Positions 21,140-33,458 of a stretch of 64,000 nt of DNA are shown piece after piece. The notes under the pieces are model-generated. The model did no database searches. It was not told where the DNA came from and worked only from the letters and a program-made list of their open reading frames with translations. This DNA comes from Haematobia irritans (taxonomy: Eukaryota > Arthropoda > Insecta > Diptera > Muscidae), in assembly GCF_050003625.1 (NCBI RefSeq), contig NC_134401.1, positions 71,708,442-71,772,441 of the forward strand. The letters run 5' to 3'. Each line of letters opens with the position of its first letter. The first letter of the stretch is position 1. Position numbers and translations under genes: made by a program.

Positions 21140-22694
21140 TCAATAGTACGTGGGTACTGTCATCATGTCTAAATCGCGCTTGACTTTAACCGCCAAGTTA
21201 GCTCCCAGCTGTGCAGCGCACAATTCTAGCCTTGGAAGCGTTTGTTGTTTAAGGGGTCCTACCCGGGATTTCGCATAAAGGAGGTTTACAAGTATAATCT
21301 TATTCGGTAAGATTGTTCTAATGTATACTGCTGCCCCGTATGCCTTTCCTGAAGATATGAAGTTGAGTGTTTTGAGAAATACGTTATGTGACTTGAGGTT
21401 ACCTCTAAAGTTTCGCCATCGATAGTCGAATTTTGAAGGTACAGCTTCATCCCATGAGAGATTTAGATTCCACAGTTCTAGGACAAATATTTTCGCCCGG
21501 ACGACTACAGGAGATAGCAAACCTAGGGGGTCGAAATACGTGCAAGATCTGAAGTGACCGTCCTTTTGGTCACTGACCTGATTGGCGCTAGGTTGACTTT
21601 TACTTTAAGTTGGTCAGCTTTGGGTAACCAGGCCAATCCAAAAGTTTTGGTATAATTGGTGTCCTCTGTGGTGAAGTCAAGGCTAACTTCTTCTGTATTC
21701 AAGCTGTCTGCTCCGCCCAGACCAACATCCACATAGAAGTTCTTTTCCAAAAAACTGGCTCTTGTTTTCCGGGCATATTTCTTTCAAGCATCTAATTGCC
21801 AGATAGGAGGCTGGTCGGGTTCCGTATGTAACGGTATTTAATGTGAAGTAGTTGATAGGTTCAGTGGTATAGTTTCTCCACAGGATAATCTGATATGGTC
21901 TGTCTTTAGGATGCATCAGTATTTGACGAAACATTTTTTCTATGTCGGTGGTAAACACGAAACGTGGCAATCTGAAGCGTAGCAGAATAGCAAACAGATC
22001 ATTATGTAGTGTTGGGCCAGTATGCAAAACATCGTTCAGTGACTTTGCAGATGATGTTTTTGTTGAAGCATCGAATACAACTCGATGTTTAGTGGTGCTG
22101 CTTTCAGGTCGTAGAACGCAGTGGTGGGGAATAAAATATTTTGCTCCTGTCACAGCTTCGTACTCCTCCATAAACTCTGTATTGTTGTTTTAAGATAATG
22201 TCTTTGGATAGACGCCGTTACAATGACAAAACGGTTGAAAGCGAGACTATGTGACTCTCCTAAAGAACTTGGTTCGGCACAAAATAGGAACCTTACGATG
22301 AATCTTCCTTCTTTGTCACGTCCAGTATGCTGATTAAAGTAAGCTTCGCGCTGTGCGTCATATATCGATAATTGTTTCTGCGTATAATCGATTTCTTCCA
22401 GTTTCCAGAATCGTTCTATTGTCTGGTTCATGCTGTCTTCATCAGTTAGTACCCCACATATTGATGTTTGCAAGTGTTGATCAGATACCTTCACTGATGC
22501 TATCCACCCAAGTATTATGTTTTGCAAGATTGTCTCCTAGTTGGATTTGTCCGATAGCGAGTAGCTGATGACAATATTCTGCGCCTAATAGGATGTCGAT
22601 TTTGCCCGGACAGTTGAAGGTAGGGTCTGCCAGCGTTACATTGTTGGGAATTAGCCATTTATCAATGTGAATAAATTGAGCAGGTTGGGAATAA
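21140..22694 (-). pseudogene. BEL3 protease end, reverse transcriptase and RNase H, broken
   Basis: From right to left: the protease end DILLGAEYCHQLLAIGQI (22610), a linker, then the RT (22171-21683) with KYFIPHHCVLRPESSTTKH, FDASTKTSSAKSLND and FVFTTDIEKMFRQI (catalytic Asp). The active-site segment lies at a frame change near 21740 (KNFYVDVGLGGADS), where FYVDV stands in place of the expected DD pair. RNase H (21520-21140) includes LELCAAQLGANLAVK. Breaks occur near 22490, 22150, 21720, 21520 and 21140. Confidence 0.8.
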
Positions 22695-22921
22695 TTTCGA
22701 ACGAACTTTGAAAACAACGATCCACTTCGCCGTCTTTGTAAAGAATTCAATAAATTTTATTATTATCTTGATTTGTCAGAAGAGAAATACAATGTAAAGA
22801 AAAAGATAACATTATTATTAAATACTTGATATATTAACAAACAATATGTATATAATGTAATATATTACTGTTAGTCTGTAAGGGTTTAATCCATAGATGA
22901 AAAAAAAAAAAAAAAAAAAAA
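22695..22921 (+). mobile_element. LINE-C 3' end, severely 5'-truncated copy
   Basis: It is nearly identical to 14511-14733, from TTTCGAACGAACTTTGAAAA through the 3' UTR to poly(A). It inserted into or replaced the BEL3 protease. The (TA)n tract follows six bases after the poly(A). Confidence 0.92.
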
Positions 22922-22923
22922 CA

Positions 22924-23247
<324 letters not shown>

Positions 23248-23265
23248 TCCAGTATACCAGTATAC

Positions 23266-23379
23266 CAGAAAGAAGACCAAACTGTTCGCGGAATTGCAAA
23301 TTAACATAATCAAGAATTATCAAGCCGATGATGCTGATAATCAAGAAACAAAATAATTAACTAACCAAAATATTATTAC
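23266..23379 (+). mobile_element. Gypsy1 5' LTR remnant
   Basis: GAAAGAAGACCAAACTGTTC and onward matches the 3' LTR near 42156, but the LTR's first ~17 bases are replaced by (TA)n-adjacent sequence. A 259-base block, present at 42203-42461, is absent. The remnant ends at the primer site at 23380. Confidence 0.82.
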
Positions 23380-23392
23380 TGGCGCCCAACGT
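23380..23392 (+). other. Gypsy1 primer-binding site (tRNA-Lys)
   Basis: TGGCGCCCAACGT, directly after the LTR end, is complementary to the 3' end of insect tRNA-Lys(CUU), the primer used by gypsy. Confidence 0.8.
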
Positions 23393-23717
23393 TACCCACG
23401 AAACTGCCCAACGGCCCACTACACTTCCCTCAAAGGGATATCAACAACCAACAAATTAGCGGATATCAACAATCAACAAATTAGCAATCAACTTGTTAAT
23501 TATTTATTAAAACTAAATATTAACATGTAAGTAGAGTGTTTATTGTAACAATGAAACAATTTTAAGTGAATTTCAGGCTCAAGTTTATTTTTGCAAGAGG
23601 TTTTCTTCGTGTTTTCGACCTTTTTATTTTAAAAGAAAAAGAAGTGTTTGTTAAACTTAAGGCCTTTGTTCTTGTTTTTATCCGATATTTCGAGTTCCTT
23701 TTGTGCGAAAATATTAT
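23393..23717 (+). other. Gypsy1 leader
   Basis: AT-rich untranslated sequence between the primer site and the gag ATG. It contains a direct repeat of GGATATCAACAA-type sequence (about 23436 and 23460) and no gene. Confidence 0.55.
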
Positions 23718-24765
23718 ATGAGTGATAGAGATTTTGAAGATTTATTAAATAAATTTCAAAGACTTCAAAGTAACGATTGTTTGCAACACCAACTAGAGAC
23801 CAAAATAGCACTGACTGGGAAACAGTTAAAAGTTATTGTCGACGGCGCAGTAGCAAGCGCTCTTTCCGCACAAGAACAAATTTTTACGCAAAAATTCCAG
23901 GAAATTGAAGAAAAATTACAAAGTGTAAAAATAACTACCCCAGAGGTAGAATCATATAAGGATGCCGAGATAAGATTAGCTATTTCGTGCAATGAGACCT
24001 TAGATATTGTTAAATCCTTGCCGGAATTCGAAGGCAAACATGAGACTTACGTCTCATGGAGAAAAGCAGCACACACTGCATACAAAGTCTATGAAAAGTA
24101 TGAGAGTAGTTCTAAACACTACCAAGCATTAGGTATAATGAGGATATGGTACTGTCATCCTTTAATACCCCCCTCAATTTCAAAGCCATAATAAATAGAC
24201 TTGATTTCACGTACGCGGACAAACGTCCGCGGACAATAGAGCAAGAAATGTCCACCCTCCGTCAAGGGAATATGACAATCCTACAATATTACGATGAAGT
24301 TGAAAAAAAAATTGACATTGCTCATAAATAAGACAGCTATGACATATGACAGCAATGTTGCTGCGTCACTCAATGAAAAGTATAGAGCAGATGCACTGAG
24401 AGTTTTCATTTCAGGGATCAACAAATCTTTAAGTGACGTTCTTTTTGCAGCCAGGCAACCGACAATATGATCCCTCCGGCGTACAAACTCAAGCTAATCA
24501 GTGGCGCATGCAGCAACCAAGCACTCAAGTTAAAGGTTACAACAATCAGGGTCAAATAAATAAAAGACCAAACAACAGTAGTGGAAGGTACACAGGACCG
24601 AAGCATAAAAAAATTAACCAATTGGTCGCAGATAATGCACCGCCTGATCAAGAAGATTATGAATACCAAGCAATAACAGAAGAAGAGACAGAAAATATTG
24701 ACGATGAAGTTTCAGAATTCGATGTAATTAATTTTTTAGACATAACTCCCTGCTACCGTTCATAG
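23718..24765 (+). pseudogene. Gypsy1 gag, frameshifted
   Basis: The ATG at 23718 opens MSDRDFEDLLNKFQRLQSND. It is followed by a coiled-coil-like stretch and the matrix/capsid segment LDIVKSLPEFEGKHETYVSW, characteristic of gypsy-type Gag. Frames change near 24130 and again near 24330. The stretch ALRVFISGINKSLSDVLFAA at about 24390 continues the capsid homology in a third frame. The C-terminal QN/charged tail runs to 24765 and ends DVINFLDITPCYRS. No CCHC knuckle is visible, as in other errantivirus Gags. Confidence 0.78.
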
Positions 24766-25007
24766 AAAGGGAAATCGCAGGGAGAAAAATTAAACTCTTG
24801 ATAGACACAGGCGCCTCTAAAATTATATTAAGCCATTGAAGGAATTGAAAGGTGTCATTAGCGTGAATAGACCTTTTAACGTGAAATCAATTCATGGGTT
24901 TAATAAAATTGATAAAAAGTGTTCGATTAATATTTTTGTAGGAAAGCGATTTTCTTTTTATTGCCGAACCTGACAACCTTTGATGGGATAATTGGACTCG
25001 ACCTACT
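24750..25007 (+). pseudogene. Gypsy1 protease, broken
   Basis: KIKLLIDTGAS near 24800 is the aspartic protease active site. The next segment contains a stop (24837) and frame shifts. GIIGLDLL just before the BEL2 insertion is the conserved second protease motif. The host frame resumes at 33459 on the other side of BEL2. Confidence 0.8.
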
Positions 25008-25519
25008 TGTATAATTTTGAATATTCAGGGAATATTCTTTTCCTAATATTGTTCAAGTACAAAACAAGAACAGTTGTAGATGGAACATAGGGTACTTGAA
25101 CCGTAGTTGATTTGAATGATGTAGAATGCAAATATGTTCTAGCATAATGTTTTATTTCATTCACGTTATTTATACTAAATAACTGATGATTAATCGATAT
25201 ATTAAGTTAACACGTACCATATATCTAGCCTATGCTATATCAATGACTTAAGTAATATTTATGCTGACTTAGTATATTAGTGTAAATGAACTAGTGCAGC
25301 AGAAGTCGACAACCTGTCCAATTGTTGACCGTGAAATTAGATTCTTTATTTAAATTGGTCGGCTATTGACTTCTGCTGCTTACAATGCAAATAATATTTA
25401 AATATATATGCTTGATAATATAGCAGCGTAAATGCTGTTTACTATGGGTTTAATGTTAATTATATTTATGCTATATAATATAGCAGCGTAATGATATAAT
25501 GAAGCTGCGTTCTTAAACA
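25008..25519 (-). mobile_element. BEL2 3' LTR
   Basis: On the minus strand it runs TGTTTAAGAACGCAGC ... AAAATTATACA. A polypurine tract, GTGGGGGAGAA (minus strand, about 25520-25530), abuts its start. Confidence 0.92.
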
Positions 25520-25562
25520 TTCTCCCCCACGTTGAACGCTGCAGGTTCGACTAGCAAGATAC

Positions 25563-27659
25563 ATTTAAATTTCGGGTGACTGGGCAGTGTACGTGTCCGG
25601 AACGGTTTGACGTGGTTGTGGAGTGGGTGGTTGGATTGATTCACCTCCTCTGTTCAGAAATCGCCATCCAAGGTAGAACATCAACAGCATAGAAGACATG
25701 ATAAGAGCTGTGTAACTTATCGCCATATGGTGATGTCTGTCGGAACGGTCGGTGGTGCGTAAAGTTGAAATGTCAGCTTCCTGTAGTTTGTTCTGGAGAT
25801 CTGTTAGCTGCTCGGTATGGTTTATTAAAAGCTGATCAGTCGAGTTGAGAAGTGCAGTGCGTTGTTAGATTAAATTTCGGAAAGCGAGAGTAAGATGCTT
25901 GAATAAAGCTTGATGCATTATAATGACCTCGAAGAGTGACTTCCGAGGATTTAAGGGTGCAAATTGGTTCAAGGTTTATGATTCCGGAACCTTGGAGCGT
26001 GTATTGTAGAGTTTTTGTTCCGCAAACAGTGCTGACGTCAATTTCACATGTGGTAGCATAAATCTATTGGTTCTTGTGATGTTGTTGTTGCCAGATGATA
26101 GGCTCCTTGTAAATGTTTGAATTTGTTTGCTGGTTTATGTCTGAACATATCTACTTCGCACGAAGCCGCCGTAGATCCCTTCGAGAACATTGCGTGATTA
26201 TTATCGCAGATAAAAATGTCACTGCTTGGATGAATACAGTTGCGAATGTCATCGCTGGAGAGTGGCATGTATTCATCTCGATGGAGATTGATCGCCAAGT
26301 ACTCTGTTTGAGGGTGTATCGCAACAAGGGTGCCGTTCTCGTTTGCGGGCACTGCAAATATCTTCAACAACTCAAACGTTTGCTGGTCAACTAGAGGAAG
26401 TCTTATCTCGAACATAACCTTGTCTTTAGTGACTGCTGCCTTTGCTCGAATGATTTTGTAGAATTGAATGAGGTCAATATCATCGAAAGGTAGAACTCGT
26501 GATATCGGTAGAGGAGCCTTGATTACGTTAATTTCTCTTTGCAGCTGATGCGGCGTTAGTAAGGATGGACTGATCCTACCGTGATGAGAATCTGTAAGAA
26601 CATTAACGATTTCCGCTTCAACTTGGCGTAGTCTTGTTGCTGCTAGAGTTAGTTCGTTGGCAAGAAGAGCTACTGTGTGAGCTATCCTTAGCTGAGCTTT
26701 GTCTTCTACCACTTGGTTATGTATCGTCGATATGGTGGTTTGGACTTCATTTATTCTAGTTTTTAAGGATAACTCGTCTTCCTTTATTATATTCAAGGTC
26801 GAGTCGATAATTGAGGTTTGATTGTGTAACAGCGATGTGAGGTGGCTTCTGTCCGTCTCTGCTCTTTGTATCGTATTTCCATTTCGGTGGCATAGTCCGC
26901 GTCTAGAATTCCAAACAGAGATCTTGCGACATTACCGACAATATTTAGAGCACCTCTACGCAATCTCCTTGGCATGATGATATCTCTATCTTGGATTAAA
27001 TCTGCTCTAGTTTGTTTGAGATGAGATGCGAAGTTGTTACACATCGTTTCGTGAGGAGACATTTTGCATAGGTCGGAGAACATCTTTATACCGTCAGCGA
27101 AGTTGTCAATTTCTGATCTAAAGGGTGTAAGATTGTAGTAGACCATGACCTTCCATTCTGCTGTGGCTATCCGTGCCGTACCAATACCTTCGAAATATAA
27201 TCCGGGTTTTGTTTCAAATGGTTGTGGTCGCATGGGATTGCATAATACAACCGGTAGTATCAGAAGAGCCAGTAGTGTTGTGCACAATAAATTAAAGTTA
27301 TTGGGCCTCGATCGTTTTGATGTGTTTGGCTTCTGTTCATGTGTTGGCCTTGTTCTTTTGTGATCCTCCTTTTCTTTGATATCATCATTGAATAATGGCG
27401 CTAAGCGATGTATTGGCCGTTTATTTACACCTGATGAAGTTTTGACATCGACTACACGCACGTTCCCATCTTGTCCTTTGTAGGTTTCGATGATGCGTCC
27501 AAGTGGACATTGCATGACCGGTACGTTATCCTCCTTGATGATGACAAGTTGGTCGGGTTTGATATTTGCTGAGGTCGTCCTCCATTTGTGTCTCTGTTGG
27601 AGTTGTGACAAATATTCACTGGACCACCTATTCCAAAAACTGTGTCTTAGTTCAGACAC
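25563..27659 (-). pseudogene. BEL2 integrase C-terminus running into an envelope-like protein, frameshifted
   Basis: The frame from 27659 begins as the integrase C-terminal domain (HSFWNRWSSEYLSQLQQRHK, KPDQLVIIKEDNVPVM). Without a stop it continues into an Env-like protein with a hydrophobic leader (LLCTTLLALLILPVVLC, about 27280). A furin-type RRLRRG site lies near 26960, followed by a fusion-peptide-like segment (ALNIVGNVARSLFGILDADY). A frame change near 26870 moves the ectodomain helices to the 26796-26044 frame. That frame stops at 26044, and the rest, with a transmembrane segment near 25690, lies beyond. Pol-Env in one frame is the arrangement of Drosophila roo. Confidence 0.78.
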
Positions 27660-27708
27660 GAGTTTCCATCTTTTAGATAGTGGTGTTGGTGGCTGGTTTT
27701 TTCTGGCG

Positions 27709-28796
27709 TCAATTTGTGCGGTCAGGGGTCAGTGCGGTTAGATCGTTAGGGTTTGAAGATATGGGAGTTGGTGGTCTTGAATTTAAAATTGCTTCAATTT
27801 CTATGACTACCGTTTCCAGTTCTTCATAAGTGAGGGAGGCGGTGGAAACCGAACGCAGAAGAAGATGCTTGGCTGATTTCACCGCCGCTTCCCAAAGGCC
27901 TCCGAAATGGGGGGCTCTGGGTGGGATGAATTTAAATTCGATCATTTCTTTGGTACATGCCCTTCCAATAGTCTCCTGTGATTCCTTCCCGAATATTGAG
28001 GTCTCCAGTTCTTTCAGTTGATTTCTAGCCCCAACAAAGTTTGTGCCGTTGTCTGAATATATCGTTTGGCATCGCCCGCGTCGCGAGATGAATCTTTTAA
28101 GGCTCCAATAAAGGCGTCTGTAGTGAGATCTGTCACAACTTCCATGTGGATTGCCTTTGTGGCAAAACAGCAAAATACTGCGATATACACCTTGTGTGGA
28201 CGCTTTCCTCTAAGCTTGTAGTGTACCCAAAATGGACCGCAATAATCTACTCCAGTGTTTAAGAAGGGTCGACATGGCGTTATTCTGTCTTCTGGTAAAT
28301 CACCCATTATCTGTTGATACATTTTTGGTTTGGCCTTCGTACAACGAATGCAATTGTGAACTGTGTTCCTTGCCATTGTTTTGCCCTTTATAATCCAGAA
28401 TCCCCTTTCTCTTGTAGTATTTAGCAACGTTTGTGGACCGCAGTGATGGTTTTCATTGTGCAGCATCACGAGGATTAGTTTGACGATGGGGTCATTATAA
28501 GGCAATATTATTTGATGTTTCATTTCGTATGAGAAATTTGACGCATCTAGTCTTCCGCCAACTCGAAGAATATCTGATTTGTCAAGGAAGGGGGATAGAC
28601 TGATAATTGGGCTGGATCTGCTGAGTTCTTTGGTTGTCTTTAACTTGTTAATGTCATCTTTGAAGTCAGCTGATTGTATGGTTTTGACTATTAGATGCAA
28701 AGCTGAAGTTAATTCTATTGGGCTTAGTAGCTTGGTTGCTAGTCGGTCGGCAGACGATGTCCTGCTGTTTTTGATAAATCGCTGCATATAAGCCAC
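27709..28796 (-). pseudogene. BEL2 integrase zinc-binding and core domains
   Basis: The N-terminal part has ILRVGGRLDASNFSYEMKHQ, MLHNENHHCGPQTLLNTTRE and NTVHNCIRCTKAKP (HHCC zinc finger). The core begins GVDYCGPFWVHYKLRGKRP (first Asp). A one-base change at about 28095 shifts the frame within ALK(D/R)FISRRGR. The second frame has IYSDNGTNFVGARNQLKELE (second Asp) and FGGLWEAAVKSAKHLLLRS (Glu). It ends near 27709 after LTALTPDR. Confidence 0.85.
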
Positions 28797-28967
28797 AACT
28801 CGTTGAAGACAACCGAACGAATTGCGGTGGTTGATTTCGTAGATGATTTGTTCTAATCACATTTGCGCGGCTGTAGTGACAATAACAGGCTTTCGTTTGA
28901 ATTCTAATTCACTTGTTGGATGCAATTCCTTCGCGAATTCCTTAGGCCAACTGTCTTCATTTCCATG

Positions 28968-29831
28968 TTAAAAAAGGTATCCATAGAACCACATGTTGCA
29001 CTCCGGTAATTGTTCTGGTTTTAAACCTCTGGAGATTAAGTCTGCGGGATTGGTTTTGGAGTCGACGTGTCTCCATTGACTGTTGATGGTAAGGTCTTGT
29101 ATTTTGCTGATTCGATTAGCCACAAAAGTTTTGAGTGATGATGATGCCGAATTTATCCAATGCAAGACAATTTCGGAATCAGACCAGAAGAAGAGCTGTT
29201 TGACTTCGTATCTTAGTTTATTTTTTGTTTTGTTGGCCAGTTCTGCTCCTAGAAGTGCTGCGCAAAGTTCTAGCCTTGGCAGCGATACCCTTTGGAGAGG
29301 CGCAACTCTGGATTTGGCGCACAACAGCCGGACGATTATCCTTTTATTTGGGAGTTTAGATCGAATGTAAATTGCGGCTCCATAAGCCTTTTCTGTTGCG
29401 TGCACAAAGACATGCATTTGAATGTGCTGCGCAGTTTGACCGTCGAAAACGTGGCGTGGGATGCGGGTGTTGTCTAACGTATTCACTGCATTACGAAAGG
29501 CGTGCCATTTTGTTGTTCGATCTTCGGGGAGTTCATCATCCCAAGATATCTGATCCTCCCAAAGTTGTTGGATGAATATCTTGGCTGCCACTACGACTGG
29601 GCCTGCTATACCCAATGGATCGTAGATTCGTGCTACATCTGATATGACAGATCGCTTTGCTATCACTGAGACTGGCTGAAGAATTGCCCTAAGGCAGAAT
29701 TGATCCGATGCTGGGCTCCATATTAGTCCCAATGCCTTGATTGACGCGTTTTCAAAATCAAGGTTGACTTCTTGATCATCTTGCGGTATGTCTTGAAGGA
29801 GTTGGCGATGGTTTGCACACCACTTCCGCAA
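28968..29831 (-). pseudogene. BEL2 RT connection and RNase H
   Basis: An open 287-codon stretch with IKALGLIWSPASDQF, RSVISDVARIYDPLGIAGPV (a conserved BEL block), the RNase H segment QMHVFVHATEKAYGAAIYIR, SLPRLELCAALLGAELA and LFFWSDSEIVLHWI. It ends DSKTNPADLISRGLKPEQLP. In the first RNase H segment the expected FCDASE reads FVHATE, so a catalytic Asp appears to be lost. Confidence 0.85.
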
Positions 29832-29870
29832 CTTGAAGCCGGCTTCCTTAAGTAAGGAGGTGAGTTGAGA

Positions 29871-31200
29871 TTACATTTCCTTAGCTGTTACTAAACTATC
29901 TGAACCGCTCATCCCGTCATCGAAGTAAAAGTCCTGCTTCAGGATCGTTGCGCCAAGCGGATATTTGTCCATCCGGATAGTCGCTAGCCTTTGTAGACAC
30001 CTTGTCGCCAGATAGGGAGCTGATGATGTTCCATAAGTGACGGTGTTTAGTTGAAAATGTCGTACAGGCTCCCCTGGATTATCCCTCCATAAAATGAGTT
30101 GAAGGTTCCTGTCTCGTTCGTCCACGAGAATCTGACGATACATTTTTTCAATATCGGTGGTGAAGACAAATCTGGGTAGTCGGAAACGTAGAAGCATTCC
30201 AAATATATCCCCTTGCACTGTTGGACCAGTCGTTTAGTGACCGATTTGTTGACGTTTTTGCTGAAGCATCAAATAGGACTCGAAGCTTAGTTGTGCTGCT
30301 TTCCGGACGCAAAACACAGTGATGCGGAATGTAGTACCGAGGGCCTGGCAGGGATTTGGGATCGATTTGAGTCATGTGACCAAGATCTTCGTATGACTGC
30401 ATGAAGTCCTTGTATTGTTTTTCAAGATTGTTATCGCGTTTGAATCGTCGTTCCAAGGCAAGGAACCTGGAATATGCGGATGTTTCTGATTCACCAAGTG
30501 TTGCGGCATCCTCAGACAGGGGTAGACGAACAACAAATCTTCCATTGAGTTCTCTGGTTGTGGTTTGAATGACGTGAGTTTCACACGCCTGTTCTGCAAC
30601 TGTGAGATTGCTTTCTGCAGGAACTTCCTCGATTTTCCAGAATTTTTCAAGTAGTTCGTTTGTTGCTGTATCGTCTTCACTAAAAACTGCACATGTTGCT
30701 TCGGTTGTGCTGTCGTGGGCTAATCGTCCACTGGCGATCCACCCAAATTTTGTGTTCTTCAGGACGGGTAAATTGTCTGCTAAGTGTAATGTTCCTGATA
30801 GCAGAAGATGAAAGTAAAATTCTGCGCCAAGTACCACATCAATTTTTGCCGAATTTTGGGACGATGGGTCTGCCAGCATTTGGTTTTTGGGAATAGACCA
30901 GGATGAAATGTCGAACGATACACTAGATTGATGTGGTATTATGTTTGGGAGAACATAAGCCTCCAGCCTGGATGAAAACTTGCTTGTGAGTGACTCGAAT
31001 TTAACGTTTACCCGCTGTGTAGCTTTTCTAGATCTTCCACTAATTCCTTGAATACTTAGTGTTGTTCGTTCTGGTTGAATGGTTAGGGCTTTAATTAGTC
31101 TTTCGGAGACTATGTTGATTTGGGATCCTGAGTCCAACAATGCTCGGAATTTTCAGGATCGTCCATTGTTGGCTGTTATTTCTATTACTGCTGTTGCGAG
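29871..31200 (-). pseudogene. BEL2 protease and reverse transcriptase
   Basis: The protease has MLDSGSQINIVSERLIKAL (active site DSG) and DVVLGAEFYFHLLLSGTL. The RT follows in the same frame with PGPRYYIPHHCVLRPESSTT and LRVLFDASAKTSTN. After a frame change near 30220 (deletion at LNDW..) come FVFTTDIEKMYRQILVDERD and the active-site segment FYFDDGMSGSDS. A stop at about 31153-31159 separates it from Gag. In living roo-like elements this is one polyprotein with Gag. Confidence 0.86.
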
Positions 31201-32813
31201 TAGAATCCTTGCCGGGCGAGCGTTCGCTGATGCCACTGAGGTTGAGCGTAATGCTTCACTATTAGATTGTGAGGGTTTGTTGCTGGCAATTTGTTGTTTT
31301 TCAAGATGCAGCAGCGAATTGTGTTTACATGAACACTTAGTGCATGTCTTGGATGTGCATTCCTTGGAACGATGATCGGGTTTAATACAGTTTACGCAAA
31401 ACCCTTTCTTTTGTACCCACTTAAGGCGATCCGTAATGTTCATTGCCAAGCACTGTTTACAGTAATATATTCCGCACACAGGGGACATCCACTTGATTTG
31501 TACGTTGTTGTTGCAATATTGCCTTTGCCTTGTCCTTTCCACCAACAGATTCAAGTGCTTGGAAGCGGTTTCGTAAAACCTTCAAGAAATTGTTTAACGT
31601 CTGTAGCTCTGTGGGGTTTTCCAGCGATTGTTCGTACATGATGTGTGTTTGGCGATCCAATTTTTTGACCAACACATGTAAAAGTACGGGGTCCCAGTTA
31701 TCGATGTTGATCCCAATGGTCGTCAGTGCGGACAGACTTTCGTTGAGGACGTCGTGGAACTCTTTCAGAGATTTGGACTGGGCCGTTAAGTTTCCCCAGC
31801 CAAACAATTTTTGAAGTATTGTGGATACTAGGACTCGCTTGTTGTTGTACCTGTCCTTCAACATGTTCCATGCCGTTGTGTAGTTCCCTTCAGTGAGATC
31901 CAGGTGACGTATTAATCGTTCTGCTTCCCCGCTCAAATTGGCCTTGAGATACCACATCTTTTGGATTGCCGGAATATCTTGCTCATGTATCATTTTCGAG
32001 AATATGTCCGAAAATGGTTGCCACGATAGGCAATCTCCATTGAACCTTGGTATGGATATCTTTGGTAGCTGTAGGTTGGAACTATCCTTTGCTTGCTGCA
32101 CTGATTCCGAGGTTATGCTTTCGCTTGATTGTGTTTTAGAAAGAGACGCTATTTGAATTGCTACGTTCTCTTCTAAGGCTTCATTGTCATAACCCTCAGC
32201 CGCCGGGTTAGCACACATTTCCCAAATGTCCAAATGGATAGTCTCGATCTTCTGCCATAATCTGTCTATAGCAGATAGAGATTGGACTGGTGATTCCTTC
32301 GTAGCGATACATAGAACTAGACGTTTCAATGACGATTTAAGTGCTCCTTGATGTCTTATCAATCCATGAATTTTGTTTGTACTGCTGGACCATGATGAAG
32401 ATTGGTTGCCTGGGTGTGAACCAGCTCCTTGATCTACTAGCAATGATGATGTGGATGTGGATGGGTTGTCTGCGGTAAACCCTGCTCCTCGTTCTGCTGG
32501 CAATGGCTTCGTTTGCCTGCTCAGACCTTTAATTAGCTGCTCTACTTCCTCAATAGTTGTATTGTATACGATTCCTATTGATTTATGGATGTCTTCGACA
32601 ATATACGGGTCATCTTCGCTCAACATCGGATTGTTGCGTATGATATTTTCCGCTGTGTCAAAGGCTTTCCATTGAGCAATTAAATCTTCTTTTTTTTGTG
32701 TAATACTCCACAGATCTTCGCTCGTGTGGAGTTTTCTTTATGTTGGCTACCGCTTTTTCTATGTTTGCGGCCCTTTCCTTTTGACGGATTATCAAATTCT
32801 CAAGGTTTTCCAT
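31153..32813 (-). pseudogene. BEL2 Gag with zinc knuckles
   Basis: The ATG at 32813 starts MENLENLIIRQKERAANI. A run of eight A's (minus strand, near 32690) carries a one-base insertion that shifts the frame. The main 389-codon stretch begins at 32626. It contains LPKISIPRFNGDCLSWQPF and ANLSGEAERLIRHLDLTEGN, the conserved DUF1759 Gag core, and ends in a Gln/Asn-rich tail. The zinc region (31554-31200) has CGIYYCKQCLAMNITDRLKW, GFCVNCIKPDHRSKEC and CTKCSCKHNSLLH. A frame change near 31500 joins the two. Confidence 0.85.
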
Positions 32814-32935
32814 TTGTGAATTTCGCTGGTACGGGAAGACTTCAATATCGACTGCGTGCTCTGATTAATGAATTCCTTTGAGTTCCTTACCACTGGTGGG
32901 GGGAAACTCGAAATCAATTAATATTTTTTATCTTT

Positions 32936-32945
32936 GGGGTCACCA
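32936..32945 (-). other. BEL2 primer-binding site (tRNA-Trp)
   Basis: TGGTGACCCC on the minus strand, one base inside the 5' LTR, is complementary to the 3' end of insect tRNA-Trp (…GGGGTCA-CCA). Confidence 0.68.
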
Positions 32946-32946
32946 A

Positions 32947-33458
32947 TGAATAATTTTGAATATTCAGGGAATATTCTTTTCCTAATATTGTTCATGTACA
33001 AAACAAGAACAGTTGTAGATGGAACATAGGGTACTTGAACCGTATGTTGATTTGAATAATGTAGAATGCAAAAATGTTCTAGCATAATGTTTTATTTCAT
33101 TCACGTTATTTACACTAAATAACTGATGATTAATCGATATATTAAGTTAACACGTACCGTATATCTAGCCTATGCTATGTCAATGACTTAAGTAATATTT
33201 ATGCTGACTTAGTATATTAGTGTAAATGAACTAGTGCAGCAGAAGTCGACAACCTGTCCAATTGTTGACGGTGAAATTAGATTTTTATTTAAATTGGTCG
33301 GCTATTGACTTCTGCTGCTTACAATGCAAATAATATTTAAATATATATGCTTGATAATATAGCAGCGTAAATGCTGTTTACTATGGGTTTAATGTTAATT
33401 ATATTTATGCTATATAATATAGCAGCGTAAAGATATAATGAAGCTGCGTTCTTGAACA
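32947..33458 (-). mobile_element. BEL2 5' LTR
   Basis: It matches 25008-25519 along its whole length and begins TGTTCAAGAACGCAGC on the minus strand. It ends ATTATTCA next to the primer site, with small changes from the 3' LTR end (ATTATACA). Confidence 0.92.

Larger units (their letters stand above)
19452..22694 (-). mobile_element. roo-like BEL retrotransposon BEL3, truncated at both ends
   Basis: The minus strand holds the end of the protease (22694), RT, RNase H and integrase to its C-terminal domain (19452). The right end is cut by the tail of a LINE-C copy at 22695. The left end stops at the TATGTTTGG element. No LTR remains. The protein motifs (GVDYCGPIWVHCKTRGKRP) match those of BEL2 more closely than BEL1. 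Confidence 0.85.
25008..33458 (-). mobile_element. BEL2: complete roo-like BEL/Pao element with env and two LTRs
   Basis: Two ~512-bp direct repeats (25008-25519 and 32947-33458) bound the element, and CTACT (25003-25007 and 33459-33463) is its 5-bp target duplication. On the minus strand it carries gag, zinc knuckles, protease, RT, RNase H, integrase and an env-like region. I count about ten differences between the LTRs, so it is not very recent. All genes have breaks. Confidence 0.95.
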
